A DNA stretch of 64,000 bases, from NCBI GenBank assembly GCA_028283625.1, contig JAPWKG010000030.1:55097-119096 (forward strand), written 5' to 3'. Positions 17,862 through 27,200 of the stretch are shown here, in pieces. The notes beneath the pieces are model-generated. The model was given only the letters and a program-made list of their open reading frames with translations. It had not been told where the DNA came from and did no database searches. Numbering within the stretch: the stretch's first letter is position 1; the number at the start of each line of letters is the position of its first letter. Source of the stretch: Acidobacteriaceae bacterium. Its GTDB lineage: Bacteria > Acidobacteriota > Terriglobia > Terriglobales > Acidobacteriaceae. The translations under genes and the position numbers were made by a program.

Positions 17862-18332
17862 ATGAGCGAAAACGTAAAGTCCATCAAGCACATGGCCTTC
17901 GCCGTACGGAATGCTGAAGCGGCGCTTGCCACCTATGTGCGCTTTCTCGGCGTTCCCGCCGATACTCCCGTGATCGAGTACCCGAAGTCGCGCAATCGCG
18001 TGGCACTCTTCAACCTCGGCGGTATCGAGTATCAACTCTCGCAGTCCATGGATGAGGACGGACGTTTTGCTTCCTGGATCGCAGCACGCGGCGCAGAAGG
18101 CCTGCACCACATCTGCTACGAGGTAGCCGACATTGAAAAGGCACTGAGCGAAGCGCAGGCCTCCGGTGCACAGCTGCGTGAGTGTAAGGCATGCAAGATT
18201 ACTGGCAGCCATCCGCATCCTGAAGGCTACGTCGCGTTCCTTGATAACGACGCGGGCGGCATCGAGATCGAGTTCATGCAGGTCTACACCGAAGCGGAAC
18301 TTGAAAAGTACAACGCGGTAAAGGGGATCTAA
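17862..18332 (+). CDS. VOC-superfamily protein, methylmalonyl-CoA-epimerase-like
   Basis: 156 residues with two beta-alpha-beta-beta-beta modules: SIKHMAFAVRNAEAALATYVRFLGV and GLHHICYEVADIEKALSEA. Likely metal ligands are His (SIKH), Gln (IEYQLSQ), His (LHHI) and Glu (GIEIEF), the layout of methylmalonyl-CoA epimerase. Actual substrate is open, since lyases and isomerases share the fold. Start ATG 17862 has AAAGGA 9 nt upstream; the in-frame ATG/TTG at 17832 has none. The gene downstream begins 3 bp after its stop. Confidence 0.82.
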   Translation: MSENVKSIKHMAFAVRNAEAALATYVRFLGVPADTPVIEYPKSRNRVALFNLGGIEYQLSQSMDEDGRFASWIAARGAEGLHHICYEVADIEKALSEAQASGAQLRECKACKITGSHPHPEGYVAFLDNDAGGIEIEFMQVYTEAELEKYNAVKGI

Positions 18333-18334
18333 CC

Positions 18335-19330
18335 ATGGCCGATACAGCGAAGACCGTAACCGTAGGTACCGCCATTGCTCAGCCCGGCACCATTGTTCGC
18401 GGGCACATCCCCGTCACCAAGCTTGGCGGCGGCGCAGAGCTAACCATTCCCGTCATTGTGATCAACGGAGCCAAGCCCGGCCCCTGCCTTTGGATCGACG
18501 CGTGCATTCATGGCGACGAGCCGGAAGGCACGCTCACCTGCCACAACCTGGCACGCGAGATTAAGCCCGAAGCTCTCTCCGGTACGCTGGTGCTCGTACC
18601 CGCCATGAATGTTCCGGCTTATGAAGCAGGACAGCGTGGCAATCCGCTCGATACCTTCTCGTATGACATGAACCGCATTTATCCAGGACGCGCGCAGGGC
18701 TACCTGACCGAACGCATCGCCTGGGCTCATGCTGAGTACATGAAGACCGTTGCGGACTTCGAGATTGCGATCCACTCCGGTGGCGCGCACTCCTATCTCT
18801 CCGAGACAATCTTCGTGAACGAAGATGAGAAGTCCATCGAGCTGGCCAAGGCCATGGGACGCGGCTGGGAGCTGGTGCTCTCTGCCATCAGCCCTAAGGG
18901 CAACCCGATGGCGACCATGCTCGAGGCAGGCAAGACCGGCATCACCGTCGAGTTGGGCGGCCGTCCGACAACCTCTCCCGAAGGTATGCGCCGCGTGGTC
19001 GAAGTACTCACTGAAGCGATGCGCAATGTTCTACGCCACTACGGCATGATCGCCGGCGAAGCGCATTATCCGGAGAAGCGTTGGAAGGGTGTGCAGGAAG
19101 CTCTGCTCGCGCCCGCAAGCGGTGTGTTTATTCCCGCTGAAGGTGTGGAGTGCCAGAAGCCGATGAAGAAGGGCGACACAATCGCCACGATCGTCGACAT
19201 CTGGGGAGATGTGCAGGCCACACTTGTGGCTCCTGCGGATGGCATGATCTTCGGTCTGCGTGCGCTGCCGAATGTCATGACCGGTGACTGGTGCTGCTTC
19301 TACGGCAAGACGAACGGATTCCGCGACTAA
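18335..19330 (+). CDS. succinylglutamate desuccinylase/aspartoacylase-family deacylase (M14-like)
   Basis: 331 residues. Zn2+-binding motif HGDEPEG (about residues 54-60), then NPLDTFSYDMNRIYPG and AIHSGGAHSYLSE supplying the third His, and TVELGGRPTTSPEG with the catalytic Glu; the C-terminal beta-domain (about 245-325) is typical of AstE/AspA relatives. The family cleaves N-acyl groups from amino acids. Here it probably hydrolyses an amide in the pathway intermediate; the exact substrate is unknown. The stop TAA overlaps the ATG of the next gene by one base, so the two are coupled. Confidence 0.87.
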   Translation: MADTAKTVTVGTAIAQPGTIVRGHIPVTKLGGGAELTIPVIVINGAKPGPCLWIDACIHGDEPEGTLTCHNLAREIKPEALSGTLVLVPAMNVPAYEAGQRGNPLDTFSYDMNRIYPGRAQGYLTERIAWAHAEYMKTVADFEIAIHSGGAHSYLSETIFVNEDEKSIELAKAMGRGWELVLSAISPKGNPMATMLEAGKTGITVELGGRPTTSPEGMRRVVEVLTEAMRNVLRHYGMIAGEAHYPEKRWKGVQEALLAPASGVFIPAEGVECQKPMKKGDTIATIVDIWGDVQATLVAPADGMIFGLRALPNVMTGDWCCFYGKTNGFRD

Positions 19331-20265
19331 TGGGTAAACCGACTACATTGCAAGCTCCGTATCCGCGAGACTTTCGCGGATACGGAGCAAACCCGCCTCA
19401 GCCGAAGTGGCCCGGGGACGCAGCCGTCGCGCTGAACTTCGTGATGAATTACGAAGAGGGTTCGGAGTACTCCATCGTCGATGGCGATGAGCACTCTGAA
19501 CGCGCTCTGCTGGAGGTTGCAACCTCCCGTGTTGCCAAAGGCGACCGTGATCTCGCAGCCGAGTCCATGTACGAATACGGTGTGCGCGTAGGCTTCTGGC
19601 GCTTGAAGCGTCTGTTTGAAGAACGCAACCTTCCGCTGACCATCTTTGCTTGTGCTCGTGCCATCGAGCGTAATCCTGAAGCTGCAGAAGCTATCCGCAA
19701 CTCGAACTGGGATATCTGCTGCCACGGTCTCCGCTGGAGCGAGCAGTTCGTCTTAACCGAAGAGCAGCAGCGCAAGGAGATTGCCGAAGCCGTTGCGTCA
19801 CTGCAACGCACGCTGGGCCGCCGCCCTTTAGGTTGGTACTGCCGTTACGCTCCCGCCCTCTTCACACGCAGCCTGCTCATCGAAGAAGGCGGCTTCCTGT
19901 ATGACAGTGACGCGTACAACGACGATCTGCCTTACTGGGATTACTCAGGGACACGTCCTCATCTTGTCGTGCCCTACTCGCTGACGACCAACGATACCAA
20001 GATGCTGCGGGGAGGCATCGTCACCGGAGAACAGTTCTTCACCTTCCTGCGCGACTCGCTCGACATGCTGCGTGAAGAAGGCAAGCAACAGCCGCGTCTG
20101 ATGAATGTCGGAATGCACCTGCGCATTCTCGGTCATCCTGGCCGCGCTGCGGGGCTTGCACGCTTCCTCGATTACGCGGCCGACCAAAAGGACGTCTACA
20201 TCTGCCGTCGCGAAGACATTGCACGACAGTGGGTAGAGCAGTTCCCAGCCAAGGCGCAGAACTAA
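19330..20265 (+). CDS. puuE: PuuE-type allantoinase homologue (polysaccharide deacetylase fold)
   Basis: 311 residues. The opening PYPRDFRGYGANPPQPKWPG...ALNFVMNYEEGSEYSIVDGD is the signature of PuuE, the metal-independent allantoinase unrelated to AllB. The NodB-like barrel continues with SMYEYGVRVGFWRLKRLFE, WDICCHGLRWSEQ, RRPLGWYCRYAPALFTRSLL and MNVGMHLRILGHPGR. PuuE opens the hydantoin ring of allantoin to allantoate. No other urate-pathway genes are present except the AllA-like lyase next door, so the real substrate may be another ureide or acyl compound. Start overlaps the upstream stop. Confidence 0.8.
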   Translation: MGKPTTLQAPYPRDFRGYGANPPQPKWPGDAAVALNFVMNYEEGSEYSIVDGDEHSERALLEVATSRVAKGDRDLAAESMYEYGVRVGFWRLKRLFEERNLPLTIFACARAIERNPEAAEAIRNSNWDICCHGLRWSEQFVLTEEQQRKEIAEAVASLQRTLGRRPLGWYCRYAPALFTRSLLIEEGGFLYDSDAYNDDLPYWDYSGTRPHLVVPYSLTTNDTKMLRGGIVTGEQFFTFLRDSLDMLREEGKQQPRLMNVGMHLRILGHPGRAAGLARFLDYAADQKDVYICRREDIARQWVEQFPAKAQN

Positions 20266-20268
20266 CGT

Positions 20269-20739
20269 ATGAAACTGATCGCAGAACTCGCAACCGCTGA
20301 AGCCATGGCCCCGTTTGGGGCCTTGGTCTTTCCCCCTGCAGCACCGGGCGAACGCGCGATGTACACCGAATGGCTCGGCAGCGAGCATGAGGGAGTGACG
20401 CCGCGTCTGCACGTAAACTACGTGCCGCAAACGGCGACTCCTTACAACGTTACGTTGCTGGAGAAGCACCCGTACGCCGCACAGATCTTTCTTCCGCTGA
20501 TGGCCGAACGCTACATGATCGTCGTTACTCCGAGTCTTCCGGACGGCTCACCCGACCTCAGCGGTGCAAAAGCCCTGATCGCACCCGGCAATCTCGGCGT
20601 GGTCTACAAGGCCAACACCTGGCACGCCGGAGCTACCGCGATTGACGGCAAAGCGCACTTCGCTGTCCATATGTGGCGTAACGACAAGGACGACGATGAG
20701 TTTCTAACCCTCTCCGAACCGATCACCATTTCCCTCTAA
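20269..20739 (+). CDS. allA: ureidoglycolate lyase-family protein (AllA-like)
   Basis: 156 residues, the size of AllA. Cupin-like fold with FGALVFPP, LEKHPYAAQIFLPL (conserved E.H....Q.F.PL), YMIVVTP and NTWHAG, whose His belongs to the usual active site. AllA splits (S)-ureidoglycolate into glyoxylate and urea. Coupled with the urease operon 6 kb away and the PuuE-like gene 3 bp upstream, this predicts a route ending in urea. The missing allantoicase/allantoate steps leave the in vivo substrate uncertain. Confidence 0.83.
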   Translation: MKLIAELATAEAMAPFGALVFPPAAPGERAMYTEWLGSEHEGVTPRLHVNYVPQTATPYNVTLLEKHPYAAQIFLPLMAERYMIVVTPSLPDGSPDLSGAKALIAPGNLGVVYKANTWHAGATAIDGKAHFAVHMWRNDKDDDEFLTLSEPITISL

Positions 20740-20745
20740 AACGAC

Positions 20746-20777
20746 GCGAGGCCGGAAGAGATTTCCTCCGGCCTCGC
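20746..20777. terminator. hairpin between convergent allA and M14 genes
   Basis: GCGAGGCCGGA (20746-20756) pairs with TCCGGCCTCGC (20767-20777), 11 bp perfect, loop 10 nt. No T-run directly after, but its position between convergent stops fits a shared terminator. Confidence 0.6.
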
Positions 20778-20796
20778 GCATTCCTGCAAGCAGCCC

Positions 20797-22473
20797 CTAG
20801 GCGGGCTGCTTTTTCACGCGATGCGTTCCGCCCTTTTCAGAACGAGCGATGACTTCAATCGATCCGCCGTTCTCCAGATGAACGAGCCACTCCACCGGCT
20901 TACCCACCGCGGTCCACTGCTGCCCCCACGGCGACCAGGGAGCAAAGCGCTCGTTGCGTCCGGCAAGATGACCGACGGCTACGCTCTGCGGATTCATCAG
21001 CAGCGAGCCCCCTTCCACCGCGATGCTGACCTCCACCGCCCTAGCGATCTTCTTCTCAATCGCTACGTCGGATAGATTCGTCGGCAGATAGCCATGATTG
21101 TTCACCACAGCACGCACTTTGTAGAGCCCGGGCGAAAGAAGTTCCAGCGTCACCTCATCCAGCTTTACCTGCGGAGAGGCAGCAGCATGCTTGAGGTTGA
21201 AGAGCACGTTATCGCGGCAGACCTTTTCCAGCATCGATTCAGGGGGATTGCGATACGCCCAGATGTTGATCATGCCGCCGATCTCAATCGTGCCCAACTG
21301 CGGATGCTCAAAGCGCTTCCACGGCCTCCAGCCGCGATCCCCGATGTGCTTGCGTACAAACTCGTAGATCTTGCGCTGCGCTTCCACCGTGGCCGGATAG
21401 AGGTTGTAGTGGCTCACCTTCTCAACGCCAGCGGCCGCTTCCAGATCCCACAGCTCCGTACCGAAGCTGATGATCCCCATCTCTTCGTAGGTCCAGTCCA
21501 TCAGACCGCCACGACGGATCTTCGTCTTATCCGGCGTAAATCCTTCGTAGATGCTGATGGTCGGATAACCGGTGATCTCCGTGCCCACCTTGCCGATCGC
21601 CTTGTAGAGGCTGATGTCACGCGCACTCATCGCGCTGTCGGGCTTGGTCATGCTGGGACGCAGAATGACTCCACCGTGCGTGTGGTAGGCACACATACCG
21701 CAGATATTCGGGCGGTCGAGAATGAAGCGCGCCATACCGGCCGCCTCTGGCTCGGAAAGCGGATGCTCTCCTGCGCCATACTCTTCACGCGACCAGTTAG
21801 CCGGAAAGTTGCGGTTCATGTTGCCATCGAAAGGAGGCTCGACGTGGACGTTAACCCCGTCGAAGTTGCGAATCGTGCCTTCCGGATACAAACGGAAGTA
21901 CTCGCCGTCTTCTTCGCCGGGAGCACGCTGCACCATCACATCTTCACTGAAGTCGCTCTTCTTCCACTCACCCTTCGCATCCGGCACACGCATCCATGCA
22001 AGAAAGCCATCTCCGTCAACATCCTCGGAGATCAGACCGTCATGGCGCGAGCTGGCGGGTGTATAGCGACCATTGCCACACCAGTTCTCATACGGTGGCA
22101 CGAGCGAAAGCTCCGCCCCATCCGGATTGATACGCGGCAGGATGTAGAACACCTGCGTATCCACCAGACGCGTGACCTCTTCGTCCTTGCCATACTGCGT
22201 CAGCAGATGCCAGATAGCATAGAGCGCGGTGGCACTGGTGGCGTGTTCCTCAGCATGAATCTGAGCGTCAATGTAATAGCCGGGCTTCTCCAGCGCGGGC
22301 CCCGTCTTGCTATTGGTGATCTCTACGGCCCACACCTCACGCCCCGCGAAGGTTTTCGCAATTGAGCTCAGAGTTGCCAGCTCAGGAAATGCGGCAACCA
22401 GAGACTGAAGCTGTTCTGTCATCTCAGCGTAGGTGTAGTAGTGATCGAACCTTGTATTGATTCCCGAGGGCAT
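20797..22473 (-). CDS. M14-family zinc carboxypeptidase, cytoplasmic
   Basis: 558 residues. The catalytic domain (about 10-375) has the Zn site HAEEH (HxxE), MNRNFPANW (substrate carboxylate Arg), YHTHGGVILRP (third ligand His) and GTELWDLE (catalytic Glu). The C-terminal ~180 residues look like a beta-rich domain. Without a signal peptide it should act in the cytoplasm on imported peptides or peptide-like compounds. TGGAGAAAAGA precedes the ATG. It lies 27 bp downstream of the epimerase gene in the same transcript. Confidence 0.9.
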   Translation of the reverse strand: MPSGINTRFDHYYTYAEMTEQLQSLVAAFPELATLSSIAKTFAGREVWAVEITNSKTGPALEKPGYYIDAQIHAEEHATSATALYAIWHLLTQYGKDEEVTRLVDTQVFYILPRINPDGAELSLVPPYENWCGNGRYTPASSRHDGLISEDVDGDGFLAWMRVPDAKGEWKKSDFSEDVMVQRAPGEEDGEYFRLYPEGTIRNFDGVNVHVEPPFDGNMNRNFPANWSREEYGAGEHPLSEPEAAGMARFILDRPNICGMCAYHTHGGVILRPSMTKPDSAMSARDISLYKAIGKVGTEITGYPTISIYEGFTPDKTKIRRGGLMDWTYEEMGIISFGTELWDLEAAAGVEKVSHYNLYPATVEAQRKIYEFVRKHIGDRGWRPWKRFEHPQLGTIEIGGMINIWAYRNPPESMLEKVCRDNVLFNLKHAAASPQVKLDEVTLELLSPGLYKVRAVVNNHGYLPTNLSDVAIEKKIARAVEVSIAVEGGSLLMNPQSVAVGHLAGRNERFAPWSPWGQQWTAVGKPVEWLVHLENGGSIEVIARSEKGGTHRVKKQPA

Positions 22474-22500
22474 TCTTTTCTCCAGGTGGACTATGCTGCT

Positions 22501-23553
22501 TTACGTTCTGTTGCTGACCGGCTGCGGGAAAGGCAGCAGACTGCCATCCAGCAGAGTACGTATTCCCTGGCGCAAGGTGTAGACCGGGGAAAATCCTGTA
22601 TCTGAGCGCAGACGCTCAATCACCATCGGCTTGCGAGAGTCCTCAGAACGCAACACAAGCGTTGCCTCTGAAGGTGCTTCCACCCATTGCGTCCTTAGCC
22701 CCAACTCCGTAAACGCGGCAACCACTTCGCGGGCGCTCACGGCGACTCCACAGCTCAGGTTGTACATTCTGTGACGAAGAGACGGTGTCACCAACAATCG
22801 GATCAAAGCCCGGTGAATGTCTTCCACGTGCGTCCAGTCCCGCACATGGCCACCGCCGTACACGCGTACGGTTTCCCCATGCACAAGAGCGTGGCGTAAT
22901 GTGCCGGGCAGACTCATGCGTGGGCGAAAGGTTCCCACACGCTCCTGCGCACCATAGCAGGGGCCAATTCGCGCAGCCACCATCGCAATCCCACTTTTAG
23001 CCTCTCGCGGTGGCAGACACAACTCGGCTGCACGCTTGGTGTAGGCATAAGTACTACGGGTATCCAACGGATGCTCCTCGTCGCATGGGCGATGATCCTG
23101 GACTGATCCATAGACACCACTACTACTCAGCAAAAGACACCGCTCGACCGAACCCACTGTCATCGCAGCGTCCATCACATTCTCAGTTCCAGCGAGGTTG
23201 ACCGCGAGCATCAAGCGCTCCTCGCCCACGGTGACCGCTGCCGCATGCACGACATGCGTTGGCGCAAACTCCCGAAAGACGCGCATACAGGCTTCGCGAT
23301 CACGCACATCGAGCAGCTTGTGGCTCACCCCTGCCAAGCAGGTCGTCCCAAAGGAAGTCTCCGTATCGCACGCCAGCACCAGCGCATCCTGCTGCCGTGC
23401 AAGCATCTGCACAAGTGAAGCCCCAAGAAATCCAGAGCTTCCCGTTACCAGAAAACGGGGGGAAGCGTGTTGCTTGCCAGCAAGCATAGGCGCACTCGAA
23501 GAAGGAGAAGTTGCGGCAATCTTCTGGGCGTGCTCCGATCGCCTACTTGTCAT
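22501..23553 (-). CDS. NAD-dependent epimerase/dehydratase (extended SDR)
   Basis: About 350 residues. TGSSGFLGASL (nucleotide-binding), DVRD, AAAVTV, LLLSSSGVYG and YAYTK (catalytic Tyr and Lys), then RIGPCYG and DWTHVEDIHRAL typical of sugar-nucleotide epimerases. Substrate unknown. Operator C (23548-23564) overlaps the ATG at 23553, so either the mRNA is almost leaderless or the true start is further in, for instance ATG 23487 just before the Rossmann strand. It heads a two-gene operon with the M14 carboxypeptidase. Confidence 0.85.
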   Translation of the reverse strand: MTSRRSEHAQKIAATSPSSSAPMLAGKQHASPRFLVTGSSGFLGASLVQMLARQQDALVLACDTETSFGTTCLAGVSHKLLDVRDREACMRVFREFAPTHVVHAAAVTVGEERLMLAVNLAGTENVMDAAMTVGSVERCLLLSSSGVYGSVQDHRPCDEEHPLDTRSTYAYTKRAAELCLPPREAKSGIAMVAARIGPCYGAQERVGTFRPRMSLPGTLRHALVHGETVRVYGGGHVRDWTHVEDIHRALIRLLVTPSLRHRMYNLSCGVAVSAREVVAAFTELGLRTQWVEAPSEATLVLRSEDSRKPMVIERLRSDTGFSPVYTLRQGIRTLLDGSLLPFPQPVSNRT

Positions 23554-23564
23554 ATTGTTATACA
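23548..23564. promoter_or_regulatory. operator copy C (TGTCA-N7-ATACA)
   Basis: TGTCATATTGTTATACA. It shares the 11-mer ATTGTTATACA with operator F and the 10-mer TTGTTATACA with F and G. On the minus strand it contains the -10-like TATAAC. It lies between the epimerase-M14 pair (-) and the VOC gene (+). Confidence 0.55.
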
Positions 23565-23714
23565 CTCTAATCAGTACGATTGCATGTGTATTCGTTCTTC
23601 CCTTCGGCCCCCACTCACTACAGGACGGTCAGGAACGGGTGCGCGGAGCAAGCGACTCGCGTTTAATTCCGGCCACGCTCCAATCGCGGCCGTATGGTTC
23701 AGGAGATTTGCACC

Positions 23715-24140
23715 ATGGCATTGACCCCATTCCACATCGCCTTCCCCGTCAACGATCTCGAAGCGGCTCGCCATTTTTACGGCACAGTTCTGGGCTGCAC
23801 CGAGGGCCGCAGCTCAGCAAACTGGATCGACTTCGATCTCTTCGGACACCAGATTGTTGCTCACCTTCGTCCTGCGGGCACGGAGAACAACGGCTCCAAC
23901 CGCAGCCACGTCGATGGTCATAACGTTCCCGTGCCGCACTTCGGGGTTGTACTCGACATGCCAACCTTCGAGAGCTTCGCAGAAAAACTGAAGGCGGCCG
24001 GCGTAAAGTTCGAGCTCGAACCGCAAATCCGCTTCAAGGGCCTGGTCGGCGAGCAGGCCACCATGTTCATGCTGGACCCCGCAGGCAACGCGCTTGAGTT
24101 CAAAGCCTTCGCGGATATGGGCCAACTGTTCGCAAAGTAA
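23715..24140 (+). CDS. VOC/glyoxalase-family protein
   Basis: 141 residues, two VOC modules: [24 protein letters not shown] and [24 protein letters not shown], ending [12 protein letters not shown]. Putative metal ligands are His (FHIAF), His (GHQIV), His (PHFGV) and Glu (LEFKAF), as in dioxygenase- and glyoxalase-like members. Function unassigned. ATG 23715 has CAGGAG 9 nt upstream. Monocistronic, ending at a strong terminator. Confidence 0.82.
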   Translation: MALTPFHIAFPVNDLEAARHFYGTVLGCTEGRSSANWIDFDLFGHQIVAHLRPAGTENNGSNRSHVDGHNVPVPHFGVVLDMPTFESFAEKLKAAGVKFELEPQIRFKGLVGEQATMFMLDPAGNALEFKAFADMGQLFAK

Positions 24141-24160
24141 ACGCACGCGTTTGACACAAC

Positions 24161-24193
24161 AAAACGGCGAGAGCTACGAGCTCTCGCCGTTTT
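24161..24193 (+). terminator. intrinsic terminator of the VOC gene
   Basis: AAAACGGCGAGAGCT (24161-24175) pairs perfectly with AGCTCTCGCCGTTTT (24179-24193) around 3 nt; the T-run is part of the stem. Confidence 0.85.
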
Positions 24194-24238
24194 CTATTTC
24201 TGCATCTGGGCATCGGCCGACGCGAGCCACAAAAAAAT

Positions 24239-24266
24239 GGCTGCAGTCTTTGGAAAGACTGCAGCC
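24239..24266 (-). terminator. intrinsic terminator of the TonB-receptor gene
   Basis: GGCTGCAGTCTTT (24239-24251) pairs with AAAGACTGCAGCC (24254-24266). On the minus strand the hairpin is followed by ATTTTTTT, 25 bp after the receptor stop. Confidence 0.85.
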
Positions 24267-24290
24267 CTGGATTGCACTTACGCCACTTGT

Positions 24291-27200
24291 TTAGAAGATG
24301 ATCTTGCCGCCAAGCTGCATGCTGAACGGTTCGCCCGGTCCGATACCCGGAGCACCTGAGTAGTCGCCGATGGTGTCGTAAAGCGTACCGAAACCATCAG
24401 AGCCATAGGTGTTGTAGGGCGGAGCGAAGTTCTTCCGGTTGACTACGTTGAACATTTCAGCACGGATCTGAACAGCGACCTTCTGCGTAATCGGGGTCGT
24501 CTTGTAGAAGGAAAGATCCACATCGCCGTATCCAGGTCCATAGATCTGGTTGCGACGCATGCTGCCGAACTGACCGTTCGCGGGCGAAGCAAAGGCAGCT
24601 GAGTTGATCCAGGTTGCCGTCTTCGTCGTGTTGTTGAAGCTGCGGCTTACGCCAGCATACGGGTTGCCGATAAGGTTGACGCGCTGTGCGCCTTCATCCG
24701 TACCGCTGGTATCCGTGCTGTTGTAGATCGTGAAGGGAGCGCCTGTGTGGAGGGAGATCATGGAGTTAATCTGCCAGCCATTCATCAGGCGTTCTGCACG
24801 GCCGTTGTACTTGGGCGGCGTGTAGCTTACCAGGGTCACGAACGAGTGACGCGTGTCCTGATCCGAGTTGCCGTAATCACCGCGGATGTTGTTGCTGTCC
24901 TGCGGGAGGTGGCTACGCGAGTTCGAACCTTCGTCCAGCGTATGAGCCCAGGTGTAAACCACCTGCGTGGTGAAGCCCTTATAGTTTGAGGTCTTCAGGA
25001 CCGTCTGCAGCGAGTTGTAGTTCGCTGTCTCAAAGGTACCTACCTGATTGATGTTGCTGTAGGTCGGATACTCCTTGAAGAAAGGACGGCTTGCCTGCTG
25101 AGCATAGGCCTCAGTCTGGCTGCTGGGAGAACCGGTGCTCTGCAGCGCAGCCTGGTTGATGTCACGAATCGCGAGCAGCTTACGTGACTGGTTGCCTACA
25201 TAACCAACCTGCAGAATCACCTTCGAGCCAAGCTGCTGCTCGAGATTCAGGTTGTAGTTGATCACGTAGGGCGTACGCATGTTTTGGTCTACCGAAAACA
25301 CGCCGCAAGGGTTGACATACGTTGTCGTATCGTCTGGATTCGGATCAGCCGGAGGCTGCGTTACGCTACAGGTCTGCGAGGAGTTACCGAATACGGGAGT
25401 TCCTGCAGAAAGTGTGCCCGCAGTCAGGCTGGAGGTATAGAAGGGATTCGCCGTTCCCGGGTTTGCTTCTACGCCAAGGGGCGAGCTATTGCTCGTCGAG
25501 TTGTTCAGGAAGGCAGCCATGATCGGCTGGTCATAGAAGAGACCAACACCACCACGGATCACCATGCCCGACTTCTCCGACGGCTGATAGGTAAAGCCAA
25601 AGCGCGGAGCGAAGTTATTCCAGTCACCTGGGTACAGCGAGTTGATGCCGTTGTTCAACGTCTGGATACCACGTCCCGGAATGAAGGTCGTCAGATCCTG
25701 CCCGTTGTCATACAGCGGTCCCTGGTAGTCGTAACGAACGCCGTAGTTCAGCGTGAGGTTACGGGTTACACGCCAGGAGTCCTGTGCGAAGAAGTTGAAT
25801 GCGTTTGCATACACCCAACGCTCAGGGTCACCGATCGCCATGCTGGCGGTGCTGTAACGTCCGGCCAGCATATCGGCCAGAGCGTGTACGTTGTCACCGT
25901 AGGTTGTGTCATCCTTCCAGGGGCCCTGCGAACCGGTGAAATTGAATAGACCGGTCGAGTTACCGCTGTTGAAGATGTTTACGTAACCGCGACGGAACTC
26001 ACCACCGAAGCGAATTGCGTGGCTACCTACCGTGTAGGAAACGGTGTCCGTCAGGTGACCGGTGATATCGTTGCGTCCCGAAGGAGCAATGATGCCAGCC
26101 TTGTCAAAACCCGAGATGCGGATGTGAGGAGCGTTCGTCGGGAAGCGGCTTCCAGTCACAAGACCGGTTCCGAGCACGTCGAAGTTCTGGTCATTGTCAT
26201 TGAAGAACTGGTTGAAGTAGTTCACGCCGGCGAGGAGCTGGTTGCTCCAGCGATCGGAGATCATCGTATTCAACACAACCGCGTAGTTCCAAACGTGGAT
26301 CGGGCCAACTTCATAGTACGGAGCCAGTTCCGAGCCGTTCGGTGCGACCTGATTGCCTTCACCGCCGAAGCCACGAACCGAGAGCGTGTTCTTCGAGTTG
26401 ATGGCGTAATCGAGCTTCAGCACGCCGTTCCAGCTATGACCATACTGGGGGATCGAGCTGGAGTAGTTGCTCGCCGAAGCCGGTCCCGTAAGCGCATACG
26501 CCGGATAGAGCGTATTCAGTAGGCTCTGACCAACAGGGTTTACTGCAACACCTGCCTGAGCAAGCAGCGCCTTTGCCTCGTTCTGATAAGCATACGAAGG
26601 CTCGGTAGCGTTGCCGTTCTGGCCGATCGAGAAGGTCTGCGTCTCAAGTGAACCGAAGAAGAACAGGCGGTCGTGGAGGATAGGACCACCGAAGGAGAAG
26701 CCGGAGTTGTAATTGCGGTTCCGCTTCTTGGTCTCGCCGTCTTCCAGGAAGGGGGATGCCTTCGCGTAGGCTTCGTTACGGTTGAAGTAATACGCGGTTC
26801 CATGGAACTTGTTCCCGCCTGACTTCAAACCGAGGTTGACTACACCACCCGGGTTACGACCGGCCTCAGCCGAGCCCTGCGTCTGTACCGAGAATTGATC
26901 GACAGCATCGATCGGCATCACCACGCCCGGGATACCGAGAATGCCGCCCTGGTTCACAGCGGGTACGTTTGCATAGAAATCGTTGTTATCAACGCCATCG
27001 ATCTGCCAGTTCATCTGGTCATAACGAGTGCCGTTCAACGCGCCCATACCAGTACCGCCACCACCGATAGCGTAGCCGGCAAAGCCTGGAGTGATCGCAA
27101 CCATCTGCGTGAAGTCGCGGCCATCAAGAGGCATCGAGTCCACTTCTTTGCTCGTGATAACGGTCGTCTGCGTGGACGAGGTCGTGTCCAGCGCAAGCTG

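Noticed and set aside
21094..22365. 423-codon plus-strand frame over the M14 carboxypeptidase
   Set aside because: The minus-strand protein has the complete M14 zinc site; the opposite frame is a shadow.
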